Source of the DNA: Rhodoferax sp. WC2427
GTDB taxonomy: Bacteria > Pseudomonadota > Gammaproteobacteria > Burkholderiales > Burkholderiaceae_C
Reading direction: 5' to 3'
NCBI RefSeq assembly: GCF_040822085.1
Contig: NZ_CP162006.1
Location: forward strand, 186,001-250,000
Length of the DNA stretch: 64,000 bases
Shown here: positions 16,629 to 26,643 of the stretch, one piece after another
How positions within the stretch are numbered: the first letter of the stretch is position 1
Layout: the number at the start of each line of letters is the position of its first letter
The notes under the pieces: model-generated
The model's database searches: none
What the model was told of the DNA's origin: nothing
What the model saw: only the letters and a program-made list of their open reading frames with translations
Translations under genes and position numbers: made by a program

Positions 16629-17426
16629 TTACAGCGCGGTGACGGGCTCAATCAGCGCCCGCAGCGGCGCATACAGGTGGGGACCGGCGGCGATGATGGG
16701 GTTGCCGTCGTGCAGGCCGTTGTGGGCCAGGAAGTCGTTGACCTGGCCCCCGGCCTCCACCACCAGCACGATGGCGGCCAGGCAGTCCCACGAATTGATG
16801 TGCGGTTCGTAGTAGCCGATGAGCCGGCCCGCGGCCACGTAGGACAGCATCAGCGCGCCGGAGCCGTTGCGGATGAACATGCCGCCACCCGACAGCACCC
16901 GGTCCAGAAAGGGCACAAAGGCACTCACCGGCACCCGGTGTGAAAAGCCCACGCCCAGCACCCCTTCGGTGATGCTGCGGGCGCTGTGGGCCTGCATGGG
17001 CAACTGGTTCACAAACGCGCCCTGGCCTGCGCAGGCGTGGAACATCTCGTCGCTGTTCGGATCGAACACCACGCCGATCACCGGCTTGCCCGCATGCATG
17101 ACCGCGATGGACAGGCACCAGGCATGCATGCCGTTGACGAAGCAGGCCGTGCCGTCGATCGGGTCGATCACCCACAGGTAGTCGGCATCGGCGTGGTCGA
17201 GCCCGCCTTCTTCGCCCAGAAAGCCATCGTCGGCAAAGCGCGCCAGCACCTGGGCGCGGATGTAGAGCTCGGTGTCTTTGTCCGCCGCGCTGACCATGTC
17301 CTGCAAGCCCTTGGACTCGATCACCAATTGGTCGCGCTTGCGGAACCATTCCAGCGCCTGCAGCCCGGCCTGGCGGGCGATGCTTTGGGCCAGCGCGTAG
17401 CGCGCGTCGATCGCCGCGGTGCTCAT
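16629..17426 (-). CDS. Inositol-monophosphatase-family phosphatase
   Basis: Cytoplasmic Mg-dependent sugar/polyol phosphatase of 265 aa. Metal-site motifs are all present: Glu in GEEGG (71-75), DPIDGTACF (88-96) and WDCLAA (213-218). It could hydrolyse inositol monophosphate, histidinol phosphate or another sugar phosphate; the family is not specific from sequence alone. The ATG at 17426 overlaps the stop of the ABC ATPase gene by 4 bp (ATGA). This ties it to the importer and suggests that it dephosphorylates the imported molecule. No signal peptide is seen. Confidence 0.93.
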   Translation of the reverse strand: MSTAAIDARYALAQSIARQAGLQALEWFRKRDQLVIESKGLQDMVSAADKDTELYIRAQVLARFADDGFLGEEGGLDHADADYLWVIDPIDGTACFVNGMHAWCLSIAVMHAGKPVIGVVFDPNSDEMFHACAGQGAFVNQLPMQAHSARSITEGVLGVGFSHRVPVSAFVPFLDRVLSGGGMFIRNGSGALMLSYVAAGRLIGYYEPHINSWDCLAAIVLVVEAGGQVNDFLAHNGLHDGNPIIAAGPHLYAPLRALIEPVTAL

Positions 17427-18499
17427 GCGCGGCCTCCCACAATGCACACGCCGTGGTTGGCAAAGCCGATGCCGACCGAGGAGCCAACCGCCAGCGGCTG
17501 CTGCATATCGGTTTGGCGCACAAACAATTCACCCAGCGGCGACTCCACCGCGTACTGCATTTCGGTACCTAAAAAGGCGGCGTGGCGCACCTGGCCCACC
17601 AGGATGTGCTGGCTGGTGGCAGGGGCCAGATGCACCGCGTCGGGCCGCACCGCAATGCGAATCTCGCCACGGTAGGCGCGGGGGTTCGCCAGCTGCACCG
17701 CCAGGCCACCGACCAGGCAGTCGGCCTGGCCTGCGGACACGTGGCCGAGGATTTCGCCGGTGACGCGGTTGGCGTCGCAGATGAAGTCGGCCACGAACTC
17801 GTCGGCGGGCGTGTCGAACAGTTCGCGTGGCGTGCCCTGCTGGGCGATGCGCTGGTTGTTCATGACGATGATCTGGTCGGAGACGGCCAGGGCTTCTTCC
17901 TGGTCGTGCGTCACGTATACGGCGGTGAGTTGCAGGCGCTGCTGGATCTCGCGGATTTCTTCGCGCACGCGGCGGCGCAGCTTGGTGTCCAGGTTCGACA
18001 GCGGCTCGTCCAGCAGCAGCACCTGGGGCTTGAGCACCAGGGCCCGGGCCACGGCCACGCGCTGCTGCTGGCCGCCGGAGAGTTCGCTGGGCAGGCGCGG
18101 GCCGTAGTCGTTCAGGCCGACCAGGCGCAGGCCTTCCAGGGCCTGCTCGCGGGCATCGGCCTTGCGGGCACCGCCCACCTCGAGGCCGTAGGCCACGTTC
18201 TCCAGCACCGTCATGTGCGGGAACAGCGCATACGACTGGAACACCATGCTGACGTTGCGCTCGATGGCCGACTGCTGGGTCACGTCCTGGCCACCGATGA
18301 AGATGCGGCCCTGGCTCACATGCTCCAGCCCGGCAATCAGCCGCAGCGTGGACGTCTTGCCGCAGCCGCTGGGGCCGAGCAGGGTGACCAGCGTGCCCTG
18401 CGGAATGCTGAACGACACATCGTTGACGGCAACGACCTTGCCGTATTGTTTGGTGACGCGCTCGAAGACCAGCGCGCCCTGCGTGGGGGCAGTACTCAT
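17423..18499 (-). CDS. ABC transporter ATPase, FbpC/AfuC/PotA type
   Basis: Energises import by the permease encoded upstream; 358 aa. Walker A is GPSGCGKTS, the Q-loop MVFQSYALF, the signature LSGGQQQRVAVARAL, Walker B VLLLDEPLSNLD, and the switch His is in YVTHDQEEA. A C-terminal TOBE-like regulatory domain (about residues 245-350) includes IRIAVRPDAVHL. It overlaps the permease gene by 4 bp at its start and the phosphatase gene by 4 bp at its end, so the three are translationally coupled. The family serves ferric iron, polyamines, 2-aminoethylphosphonate and hexose phosphates. Confidence 0.94.
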   Translation of the reverse strand: MSTAPTQGALVFERVTKQYGKVVAVNDVSFSIPQGTLVTLLGPSGCGKTSTLRLIAGLEHVSQGRIFIGGQDVTQQSAIERNVSMVFQSYALFPHMTVLENVAYGLEVGGARKADAREQALEGLRLVGLNDYGPRLPSELSGGQQQRVAVARALVLKPQVLLLDEPLSNLDTKLRRRVREEIREIQQRLQLTAVYVTHDQEEALAVSDQIIVMNNQRIAQQGTPRELFDTPADEFVADFICDANRVTGEILGHVSAGQADCLVGGLAVQLANPRAYRGEIRIAVRPDAVHLAPATSQHILVGQVRHAAFLGTEMQYAVESPLGELFVRQTDMQQPLAVGSSVGIGFANHGVCIVGGRA

Positions 18500-20736
18500 G
18501 ATTCAACCTTTAAGGAATAGGACGTACGCAGCGCCCCTGTATCGCCCTTTGGGCTTACAGGGGGAACTTGCGTAAGTACTGGGGAAAAGACGGGGGCGGG
18601 AGTGGTCCCTTCGACGCGTTCGACCCGGCGCAACTGCCGTTTGCCGACCAGACTCTGTGCGGCCAGCACGATGACCAGCATGATGGCGATCAAGGCGCTG
18701 GAGTAGGCGATGGCGATGCCGTAGGAGCCGTTTTCCACCAGGCCGACGATGTAGGCCGTGGCCATGTTGTACTTGGCGCTGACCAAGAACACCACCGCGC
18801 TGATGGAGGTGATGGAGCGCACAAAGCTGTACACCAGGGCCGCGCTCAAGGCCGGGCGCATCAACGGCAAGATCACCCGCCGGGCAGTGGTGAAGCTGTT
18901 GGCACCCAGCATGGTGGAGGCCTCGTCCAGGCTGCGGTCGAGCTGGCTCATGGCCGCCATACCGCCGCGCAGGCCGACCGGCATGTTGCGGAACACAAAG
19001 CACAGCACCAGGATGGCGGCCGTGCCGGTCAGCTCGATCGGCGGCATGTTGAAGGCCAGGATGTAGCTGATGCCGATGACCGTACCGGGGATGGCAAAGC
19101 TCAGCATGGTGGCGAACTCGAACGCCGCCTTGCCCGCAAAGCGCTGGCGCACCAGCAGCCAGGCGGCTGTGAGACCCAGGGCGGCGGTCAGCGGGGCCGA
19201 GACACCGGCAATCATCAGGCTGGTAAACAGCGAATCCCAGGCGGTGCCCACCCAGCGCAGGCCGTGCTCGCCGGATTCGATGCCGAAGGCGCTGGCGTAG
19301 TGGCGCAGCGTGAAGCTGTTGTCGCGGCCCCACTGGTTGACAAAGCCACCACCCAGAATCATGCCGTACAGCACCAGGGTGAAGCCGGTCCACAGCGTGG
19401 CAACCACCGCCAGCACGGCGGACAGGCGGCGGTCCAGCCCGGCGTGCTGGCCGTTGTCGGCCTTGCCCGTCACCGTGGTGTACGACTTGTTGCCCAGCCA
19501 GTGGCGCTGGGCCAGGAAAGCGCTGACCGCGAACACCAGCAGGATCAGACCCAGCCCGGCGGCCCGACCACCATCGTTCTGCGCGCCGACGATAGCGAAG
19601 TAGATTTCGGTGGATAGCACGCCAAAATTGCCGCCCAGCACCATGGGGTTGCCGAAGTCGGCCATGCTCTCGATGAAGGCCACCAGGAAGGCATTCGCCA
19701 GGCCGGGACGCATCAAAGGCAGTGAGACGCGCCAGAAGGTGGTCCAGCGCGTGCCGCCCAGGGTTTGCGAGGCTTCTTCCACCGAAGGGCTCACGCCTTC
19801 GACCACGCCGATCAGCACCATGAAGGCAATCGGTGTGAACGACAGCAACTGCGCCAGCCAGACACCATAGAACCCGTACAGGCCCCGCCCGGCGGGCACG
19901 TCAAAGGCTTGCGACACCCAGGCCGACACCACGCCGCTGCGGCCAAACAGCAGGATCAGCGCCAGGCCGATCACGAAGGGCGGGGTGATGATGGGCAGCA
20001 CCGTCAGTGCCCGCAGCAGGCGCTTGAAGCGAAAGCCGGTGCGTGTCACCACCAGCGCAAAGGTCAGGCCCAGCAGGGTCGAACCGGCGGCGGTGCAGAC
20101 CGCCAGGAACAAGGTGTTCCAGGCCACGCCGCAACGCCGGGTACCGCTGACGCAGCCCAGGGACCAGATGCGGCTGTCGGCCACCCGTGCCCAGGCGGCT
20201 TGCAGGCTGAAGCCCGTGCCCTGCTCGAACGCGCTGGCCAGCACCCGCAGTACCGGGAACATCACAAACAGCCCCACCAAGGCGACCAGCATGCCGATCA
20301 CGCCGCAGACGAAAACATCGCCCCGGCAGGCACCCATCCAGGCGGCTCCGGTGGTCAGCACAAACACCGCACTGGCGCTGAACAGCAGCGCGCCCCAGCC
20401 CAGGCCGGGCAGACCGGTGCCCGCAGGGCCCCAGCCCAGCCAGGCCAGCCAGCCCAGGGCCGCCAGGGCCAGCGCGCACAGGACGGCACCCTGGGTGCGG
20501 CGTGGCAGTGGTGCCATGCTGACCAGGCCGATGGCGACCGGCCAGAGCAGCAGCGGCAGCAGGCCGAAGCGCTGCAGGCCCAGTACCTGCCATAGCGCGG
20601 CGGCGGTGGTGTCGTTGCCGGGCCAGCCGGCATGCAGCCATTCGCCGCCCCAGAATCCCGCTTCCTGGGCGTGCCAGGGCAGCAGCACGCTGGCGGTCAG
20701 GGCCAGCATCAGCCAGCCTCGTAAAGACTTATTCAC
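18496..20736 (-). CDS. Fused dual-domain ABC permease, AfuB/FbpB-like
   Basis: Inner-membrane permease of 746 aa carrying both transmembrane halves in one chain. An extra hydrophobic N-terminal region (about residues 1-165) precedes permease domain 1 (about 200-410; EAA loop EASQTLGGTRWTTFWRVSLP near 320). Domain 2 spans about 495-700 (EAA loop EASTMLGANSFTTARRVILP near 604). This organisation and length match the AfuB/FbpB group. Translation probably starts at a GTG (20736) with GAGAGA upstream. The last 30 or so residues (SPKGDTGALRTSYSLKVES) are not part of the fold and coincide with a nested hairpin in the DNA. It lies 33 bp downstream of the binding-protein gene. Confidence 0.9.
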   Translation of the reverse strand: MNKSLRGWLMLALTASVLLPWHAQEAGFWGGEWLHAGWPGNDTTAAALWQVLGLQRFGLLPLLLWPVAIGLVSMAPLPRRTQGAVLCALALAALGWLAWLGWGPAGTGLPGLGWGALLFSASAVFVLTTGAAWMGACRGDVFVCGVIGMLVALVGLFVMFPVLRVLASAFEQGTGFSLQAAWARVADSRIWSLGCVSGTRRCGVAWNTLFLAVCTAAGSTLLGLTFALVVTRTGFRFKRLLRALTVLPIITPPFVIGLALILLFGRSGVVSAWVSQAFDVPAGRGLYGFYGVWLAQLLSFTPIAFMVLIGVVEGVSPSVEEASQTLGGTRWTTFWRVSLPLMRPGLANAFLVAFIESMADFGNPMVLGGNFGVLSTEIYFAIVGAQNDGGRAAGLGLILLVFAVSAFLAQRHWLGNKSYTTVTGKADNGQHAGLDRRLSAVLAVVATLWTGFTLVLYGMILGGGFVNQWGRDNSFTLRHYASAFGIESGEHGLRWVGTAWDSLFTSLMIAGVSAPLTAALGLTAAWLLVRQRFAGKAAFEFATMLSFAIPGTVIGISYILAFNMPPIELTGTAAILVLCFVFRNMPVGLRGGMAAMSQLDRSLDEASTMLGANSFTTARRVILPLMRPALSAALVYSFVRSITSISAVVFLVSAKYNMATAYIVGLVENGSYGIAIAYSSALIAIMLVIVLAAQSLVGKRQLRRVERVEGTTPAPVFSPVLTQVPPVSPKGDTGALRTSYSLKVES
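18534..18563. other. Nested hairpin inside the permease 3' end
   Basis: CCCCTGTA (18534-18541) pairs with TACAGGGG (18556-18563) around an inner GCCC-TTT-GGGC stem. It lies in the codons for the last residues of the permease, about 35 bp before the ATPase start. It could tune downstream translation or mRNA decay, or be a small inserted palindrome extending the reading frame. Confidence 0.55.
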
Positions 20737-20769
20737 AGACCATATCTCTCGGTTGGGTGGTGGGGAGAC

Positions 20770-21795
20770 TTAGCGGGGCAGCGAGAAGATCTCGTCGTCC
20801 CAGCGTTTGAGCAGGCGCTTGCGCACCTCGTCACTGCCGTACTTGGCAAAGTCGTAGCTGATGGTTTTCACGCTCTCCAGGCGCGGCGCCTTGGCCGGGA
20901 TGGTGGCGGTCTTGTTCGACGGCACCTGGAAGGCGCTGGCCTTGGCGGCCAGGGACTGCACATCGGCGCGCAGCGCGAATTCGTAGAAGCGCTTGGCCAC
21001 CGCCATGTTCTTCGCGCCCTTGACCAGGCTCATGGAGCCAATCTCGTAACCCGTGCCTTCACAGGGCGAGATCACCTCCACCGGAAAACCGGCCACGGTT
21101 TCCTTCAGCAGATCGTGCTGGAAGGTGATGCCCACCGCGGTTTCTCCGCGCGCCAGCGCCTTGGCCGGGGCCGAGCCGCTCTTGGTGTACTGGCTGACGT
21201 TGTCGTTCATCTTCTTCATGAAGGCGAAGGCCTCGTTCTCGCCCTGCAACTGCACCAGGGTGGCAATGGTGGCGTAGGCCGTGCCCGAGGAATTGGGGTT
21301 GGCGATCTGCACCTCGCCCTTCAGGGCCGGGTTCAACAGGTCCTTCCAGCACTGGGGCGGCGCAATCTTCTTTTGCTTCAGCACTTCGGGGTTGTAGCCA
21401 ATGCCCAGCAGACCGGCGTAGATGCCGACGGTGCGGTAGCCGGAAATTTCGGCCTGCTTCTGCGCCCAGGGGTGCAGCTTGTCGAGCTGGGGCGATTTGT
21501 ACACCTCGGTAAAGCCATCGGCGGCCGCCTGCAGGTGCGGGTCGCCGGTACCGGCCCACCAGATGTCGGTCTTGGGGTTGCTGGCTTCAGCGCGGATCTG
21601 GGCAAAGATTTCACCGGCGCTTTTGCGCACCATGGAAACCTCCACCTGGGTCTCTTTTTCAAACGCGTTGCGCATCAGTTCGCACCAGTCGTTGTCGGCG
21701 GCGCAGAGCACGTTGAGGCGGTCGGCCGCCTGGCTGGCCAGGGGCAGGATCAGCAGGGAAGATAAGACGAGTTGTCGGGCCAGTAGGCGTTGCAT
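20770..21795 (-). CDS. ABC solute-binding protein, AfuA-like
   Basis: Periplasmic receptor of 341 aa. The start at 21795 has GGAGA upstream and gives signal peptide MQRLLARQLVLSSLLILPLA ending SQAAD. The mature protein begins LNVLCAADNDWCELMRNAFEK, continues VSMVRKSAGEIFAQIRAEA and DIWWAGTGDPHLQAAADG, and has IANPNSSGTAYATIATLVQ and SPCEGTGYEIGSMSLVKGA. These resemble AfuA, which binds hexose phosphates, and the putative aminoethylphosphonate receptors more than iron-binding FbpA. It opens the importer operon directly behind a LacI-type operator. Neighbouring phosphatases argue for a phosphorylated organic ligand. The ligand is not proven. Confidence 0.9.
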   Translation of the reverse strand: MQRLLARQLVLSSLLILPLASQAADRLNVLCAADNDWCELMRNAFEKETQVEVSMVRKSAGEIFAQIRAEASNPKTDIWWAGTGDPHLQAAADGFTEVYKSPQLDKLHPWAQKQAEISGYRTVGIYAGLLGIGYNPEVLKQKKIAPPQCWKDLLNPALKGEVQIANPNSSGTAYATIATLVQLQGENEAFAFMKKMNDNVSQYTKSGSAPAKALARGETAVGITFQHDLLKETVAGFPVEVISPCEGTGYEIGSMSLVKGAKNMAVAKRFYEFALRADVQSLAAKASAFQVPSNKTATIPAKAPRLESVKTISYDFAKYGSDEVRKRLLKRWDDEIFSLPR

Positions 21796-21835
21796 GGTTT
21801 GTCTCCAGAAGTAGTGGCGCATTTTTGGCAGCGCT

Positions 21836-21851
21836 TTGCACACGTGTGCAA
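21836..21851. promoter_or_regulatory. LacI-type operator, copy 1 (TTGCACACGTGTGCAA)
   Basis: Perfect 16-bp palindrome with a central CG, in the 117-bp gap between the lacI-type gene and the binding-protein gene. Its centre is about 48 bp before the ATG. Its inner 12 bases recur before the phosphoesterase gene. Size and symmetry are typical for LacI-family sites. Confidence 0.8.
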
Positions 21852-21912
21852 TGTACGGCGAATAGTGAAGGGCGCGATCTAGGGTCTTCCCTGAGACGGT
21901 GTGGGAGAGTTC

Positions 21913-22941
21913 TCAGGGGCGCAAGGTGGAGCGCTCGACCAGCGCCACGGGGAGCTGCAGCACGCGGCTGGGCATGTCGGGTTCCTGCATGCGCTCTGCC
22001 AGGCAGGTGACGGCCGCTTCGGCCAATGCGTTCACGTCCTGGCGCAGGGTGGACAGCGCGTAGGCGGACAAGCCCGCCATGGGAATGTCGTCGAAACCGA
22101 CCACCTGGAAGTCCCCGGGCACGTGCAGGCCAAAATGCCGGCGCGCACCGTCCACCAGGCCGCAGGCCAGCACGTCGTTGACGCAAAACACACCGTCTGG
22201 CCGGGTCTGCGCATCGGCCAGCAGGGCCGGTGCGGCGTCGAATCCACCGGCATAGGTGGCCGCTGCGGCTTCCACGCGGCGCAACACCACCCCACCGTGC
22301 TGGACCGCGGCGGCCAGTGTCTGCACGAATCCTTCGCCGCGCACGCTGGCGCTGTAGGTCGTCGTGGCCGAGCTGAGGAACACCAGCTTGCGGGCGCCCT
22401 TTGCCAGCAGGGCCCGCGCCGCCATGGCACCGCCTTCAAAATGGTCGCTGTTGACTACGTCCACACCCACCAAATCGGGCGCACGGTTGATCATGGCCAC
22501 CGGAACCCGCAGGCGCAAATACTCTTTGGCCAGCTGGATGGGCGGCGTGCCCGAGGTCAGGATCACCCCCGCGATCCGGTACTGCAACAGATGCCGCAAG
22601 GACTTGGCCAGCTGGGCCGGCTCGCTGGCATCCATCAGCAGGGGCGCCAGCGAACGCAGCGCCAGATGGTGGGTGATGGGCCCGAGCAGGCTTTGCAGGA
22701 ACGGGTCGTCAAAGCCCTTGACCACCACCCCCACCAGATTGCTTTGGCGCTGGATCATGCTGCGCGCCAGCATGTTCACCTGGTAACCCAGCGCCTCTGC
22801 CGCCCGCTGCACTTTCTCGCGGGTTTCCGGCGACACGCTGGCACCTTCGGTAAAGGTGCGCGAGACCGCCGAACGGGAAACGCCCGCTTTGCGGGCGACA
22901 TCGGCAGCGGTAATCCAACCGGAGGGGGACTCTGTGGTCAT
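21913..22941 (-). CDS. LacI-family regulator of the organophosphate cluster
   Basis: DNA-binding regulator of 342 aa. The N-terminal helix-turn-helix reads ITAADVARKAGVSRSAVSRTF followed by the hinge-helix region ALGYQVNMLARSM. A periplasmic-binding-protein-like effector domain follows (about residues 60-335), with the family landmark PDGVFCVNDVLACGLVDGAR and VVGFDDIPMAGL. It is encoded on the same strand just upstream of the importer operon, 15 bp behind xth. The perfect palindrome between it and the importer, repeated before the phosphoesterase gene, is its probable binding site. The effector is probably the imported solute or a product of it, by analogy. Confidence 0.92.
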   Translation of the reverse strand: MTTESPSGWITAADVARKAGVSRSAVSRTFTEGASVSPETREKVQRAAEALGYQVNMLARSMIQRQSNLVGVVVKGFDDPFLQSLLGPITHHLALRSLAPLLMDASEPAQLAKSLRHLLQYRIAGVILTSGTPPIQLAKEYLRLRVPVAMINRAPDLVGVDVVNSDHFEGGAMAARALLAKGARKLVFLSSATTTYSASVRGEGFVQTLAAAVQHGGVVLRRVEAAAATYAGGFDAAPALLADAQTRPDGVFCVNDVLACGLVDGARRHFGLHVPGDFQVVGFDDIPMAGLSAYALSTLRQDVNALAEAAVTCLAERMQEPDMPSRVLQLPVALVERSTLRP

Positions 22942-22956
22942 GGAGGATGGGCGCGC

Positions 22957-23772
22957 TTAAAGCGTCAGTTCGTAGTCCACCGTGATCGGGGCGTGGTCGC
23001 TGAACTTCACGTCCTTGTAGATATGCTCGCTGCGCGCCAGCGCCGCCAGGGCGGGCGTGGCCAGGTGGTAGTCCAGCCGCCAGCCCACGTTATTGGCATA
23101 GGCCTGGCCGCGGTTGCTCCACCAGGTGTAGGCGGTGTCGGTGGCAGTGGGTTGCAGCAGGCGGTACACATCGACCAAGCCCAAACCTGCGGCTTCGGCG
23201 GCCTCGGGGTGGGCCAGCGCGTACGTCATCCAGGCGCGTTCTTCCGGTAGGAAGCCGCTGTTCTTCTGGTTGCTGCGCCAGTTCTTCAGGTCGATCTGCT
23301 GGTGGGCGATGTTGACGTCGCCGCACAGGATGAACTCGCGGGTTTTCCGCAGGCTGGCCAGGTAGGGGCCCATTTCCGCCAGAAAGCGGAACTTGGCGAG
23401 TTGCCGGTCTTCGCCCGACGAGCCGCTGGGAAAGTAGCAGCTGATGATGGACAGCTTGCGCGTCGGGGTGTCAAAGCGCAGCTCGACGTAGCGGCCCTCG
23501 GCATCGAATTCGTGGGAGCCGTAGCCGGTGACCACCTCGCTGGGCGTGTGCCGGGTGTACACGCCGACACCCGAGTAGCCCTTTTTTTCCGCAAAGTGGA
23601 AATAGCCCTGCAGACCGGCCAACTGCTCGAACTTGCCCTGCACATCGGCGGCCTGGGCCTTGACTTCCTGGACACAAATACAATCCGGGGCGGTCGCGGC
23701 GATCCAGGCTTCCACCCCTTTGCTGGTGGCTGAGCGGATGCCGTTGAGATTCAGGCTGGTTAATTTGAACAA
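22957..23772 (-). CDS. xth: Exodeoxyribonuclease III
   Basis: AP endonuclease and 3'-5' exonuclease for base-excision repair, 271 aa. Family motifs in order: [19 protein letters not shown] with the metal Glu, [41 protein letters not shown], and the C-terminal [10 protein letters not shown] with the catalytic Asp-His. The reading frame has no nearby ATG and appears to start at TTG (23772), with GGGGAAAA a few bases upstream. That start codon lies inside the ribosome-binding site of the divergent pyrE gene. The stop is 15 bp before the LacI-family gene. Confidence 0.95.
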   Translation of the reverse strand: MFKLTSLNLNGIRSATSKGVEAWIAATAPDCICVQEVKAQAADVQGKFEQLAGLQGYFHFAEKKGYSGVGVYTRHTPSEVVTGYGSHEFDAEGRYVELRFDTPTRKLSIISCYFPSGSSGEDRQLAKFRFLAEMGPYLASLRKTREFILCGDVNIAHQQIDLKNWRSNQKNSGFLPEERAWMTYALAHPEAAEAAGLGLVDVYRLLQPTATDTAYTWWSNRGQAYANNVGWRLDYHLATPALAALARSEHIYKDVKFSDHAPITVDYELTL

Positions 23773-23783
23773 GGATTTTCCCC

Positions 23784-24476
23784 ATGGTGGACATTAAAGC
23801 GCCCGCTAGCTTAGCGCAGGATTTCGTACAGTTTGCGGTGGAGTCTGGGGTGCTGCGCTTTGGCGAGTTCAAAACCAAGGCCGGGCGCATGAGCCCCTAT
23901 TTCTTCAATGCCGGGCTGTTTGACGACGGCGCCCGCATGCAGCGCCTGGCCGAGTTCTACGCCCAGGCCCTGCTCCACAGCGGCATTGAGTTTGACATGA
24001 TTTTCGGCCCCGCCTACAAGGGCATTCCGCTGGCCGCCACGGTGGCGGTGGAGCTGGCGCGGCGGGGGCGCAACCTGCCGTTTGCCTACAACCGCAAGGA
24101 GGCCAAGGACCACGGCGAGGGCGGCTCCTTGGTGGGTGCGCCGCTCAAAGGCCGGGTGTTGATTGTGGATGACGTGATGTCGGCCGGCACCGCCGCCCGC
24201 GAGTCGATTGCGCTGATCCAGGCCGCCGGGGCCACACCGCACGCGGTGGTGATTGCGCTTGACCGCCAGGAAATGGCCACCGAGGGCGGCCAGGATGTGC
24301 CGCACAGCGCGGTGCAATATGTACGCAACCAACTGGGCATGCAAGTTTGTGCTATCGCCAGGCTCGCAGATTTACTACAATACTTGCAACAAAATGATAC
24401 GAGCGAGCTGCGTGCTCACTATCCACGGGTGCTAGCCTATCGGCAGCGTTACGGAGTCGACGAAGGAACTATGTGA
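23784..24476 (+). CDS. pyrE: Orotate phosphoribosyltransferase
   Basis: Converts orotate and PRPP to orotidine 5'-phosphate in pyrimidine synthesis; 230 aa. Landmarks: [47 protein letters not shown] and the PRPP-binding [24 protein letters not shown] at 23771-23775 serves as ribosome-binding site. Divergent from xth with only 11 bp between the coding regions. The end overlaps the next gene by 4 bp. Confidence 0.97.
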   Translation: MVDIKAPASLAQDFVQFAVESGVLRFGEFKTKAGRMSPYFFNAGLFDDGARMQRLAEFYAQALLHSGIEFDMIFGPAYKGIPLAATVAVELARRGRNLPFAYNRKEAKDHGEGGSLVGAPLKGRVLIVDDVMSAGTAARESIALIQAAGATPHAVVIALDRQEMATEGGQDVPHSAVQYVRNQLGMQVCAIARLADLLQYLQQNDTSELRAHYPRVLAYRQRYGVDEGTM

Positions 24477-25099
24477 GACGTTGGGCCGGAGTTTGGGGTA
24501 TCGGTGTGCTGTGCAGTTGCTTGCTCGGCGCTGCGTCTGCGCAGGGCATATTTACCTGCACCGACAGCCGAGGCAAGAAGATCACCTCCGACCGTCCCAT
24601 CCCTGAATGCCTGGACCGCGAACAAAAAGAGCTCAACGCCAGCGGTACCGTCAAACGCAGCCTGGGCCCCACCCTCACCGCCCAGGAAATCAGCGCCCGC
24701 GAAGCGCATGACAAAAGAGACGCCGAAGACCGCTCCCGGGTATTTGAAGAACGCCGCCGCAACCGCGCCTTGCTGACCCGCTACCAAAACCAGGCCGCCC
24801 ACGATGCCGAGCGCGCCAGCGCCCTGACCCAGGTGGATGCCGTGATCCAGACCGCCAACAAGCGCATGGCCGAACTGGCCGAGCAACGCAAAGCGCTGGA
24901 CAGCGAGCTGGAGTTCTACAAAAGCGATCCCAGCAAGGCCCCGATATTCCTCAAGCGCCGCGTCACCGAATTCCAGGAGAACCTGGTCGCCCAGCAGCGC
25001 TTCATCGCCAACCAGCAGCTGGAAAAAAAGCGCGTCAACGACCGGTTCGACGAAGAGCTGGCCCGGCTCAAGCCGCTGTGGGCCGGGGCTCTGAATTAG
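24473..25099 (+). CDS. DUF4124-family secreted protein
   Basis: Protein of 208 aa with a signal peptide ([20 protein letters not shown]) and a DUF4124-like start, [21 protein letters not shown], with the two conserved Cys. The rest is charged and predicted helical or coiled coil ([20 protein letters not shown], and two long Lys/Glu/Gln-rich stretches). The GTG start at 24473 overlaps the pyrE stop codon by 4 bp, so the two are translationally coupled. Function unknown; such proteins are common in betaproteobacterial envelopes. Confidence 0.87.
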   Translation: MRRWAGVWGIGVLCSCLLGAASAQGIFTCTDSRGKKITSDRPIPECLDREQKELNASGTVKRSLGPTLTAQEISAREAHDKRDAEDRSRVFEERRRNRALLTRYQNQAAHDAERASALTQVDAVIQTANKRMAELAEQRKALDSELEFYKSDPSKAPIFLKRRVTEFQENLVAQQRFIANQQLEKKRVNDRFDEELARLKPLWAGALN

Positions 25100-25100
25100 T

Positions 25101-25160
25101 TTTGCTATTTATTTAGAAGCTGCTCTCGCTTAATCCATAAGCGCTAGCAGCCTAAAAAGC
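25101..25160. repeat. Intergenic palindromic repeat, copy 5 (inverse orientation)
   Basis: Long copy with both arms: TTTGCTATTTATTTAGAAGC, TGCTCTCGCTTAATCCATAA, GCGCTAGCAGCCTAAAAAGC. It lies between the convergent DUF4124 and gatB genes and can fold into one extended hairpin. Confidence 0.88.
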
Positions 25161-25174
25161 ATATAAAACCCGGC

Positions 25175-26641
<1,467 letters not shown>

Positions 26642-26643
26642 AT

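Noticed and set aside
17423..21795. Naming the importer as the 2-aminoethylphosphonate system (PhnSTUV)
   Set aside because: Sequence class alone does not separate it from AfuABC or FbpABC, and no phosphonate catabolic gene (phnW, phnX, C-P lyase) is present. Left as AfuABC/FbpABC-type.
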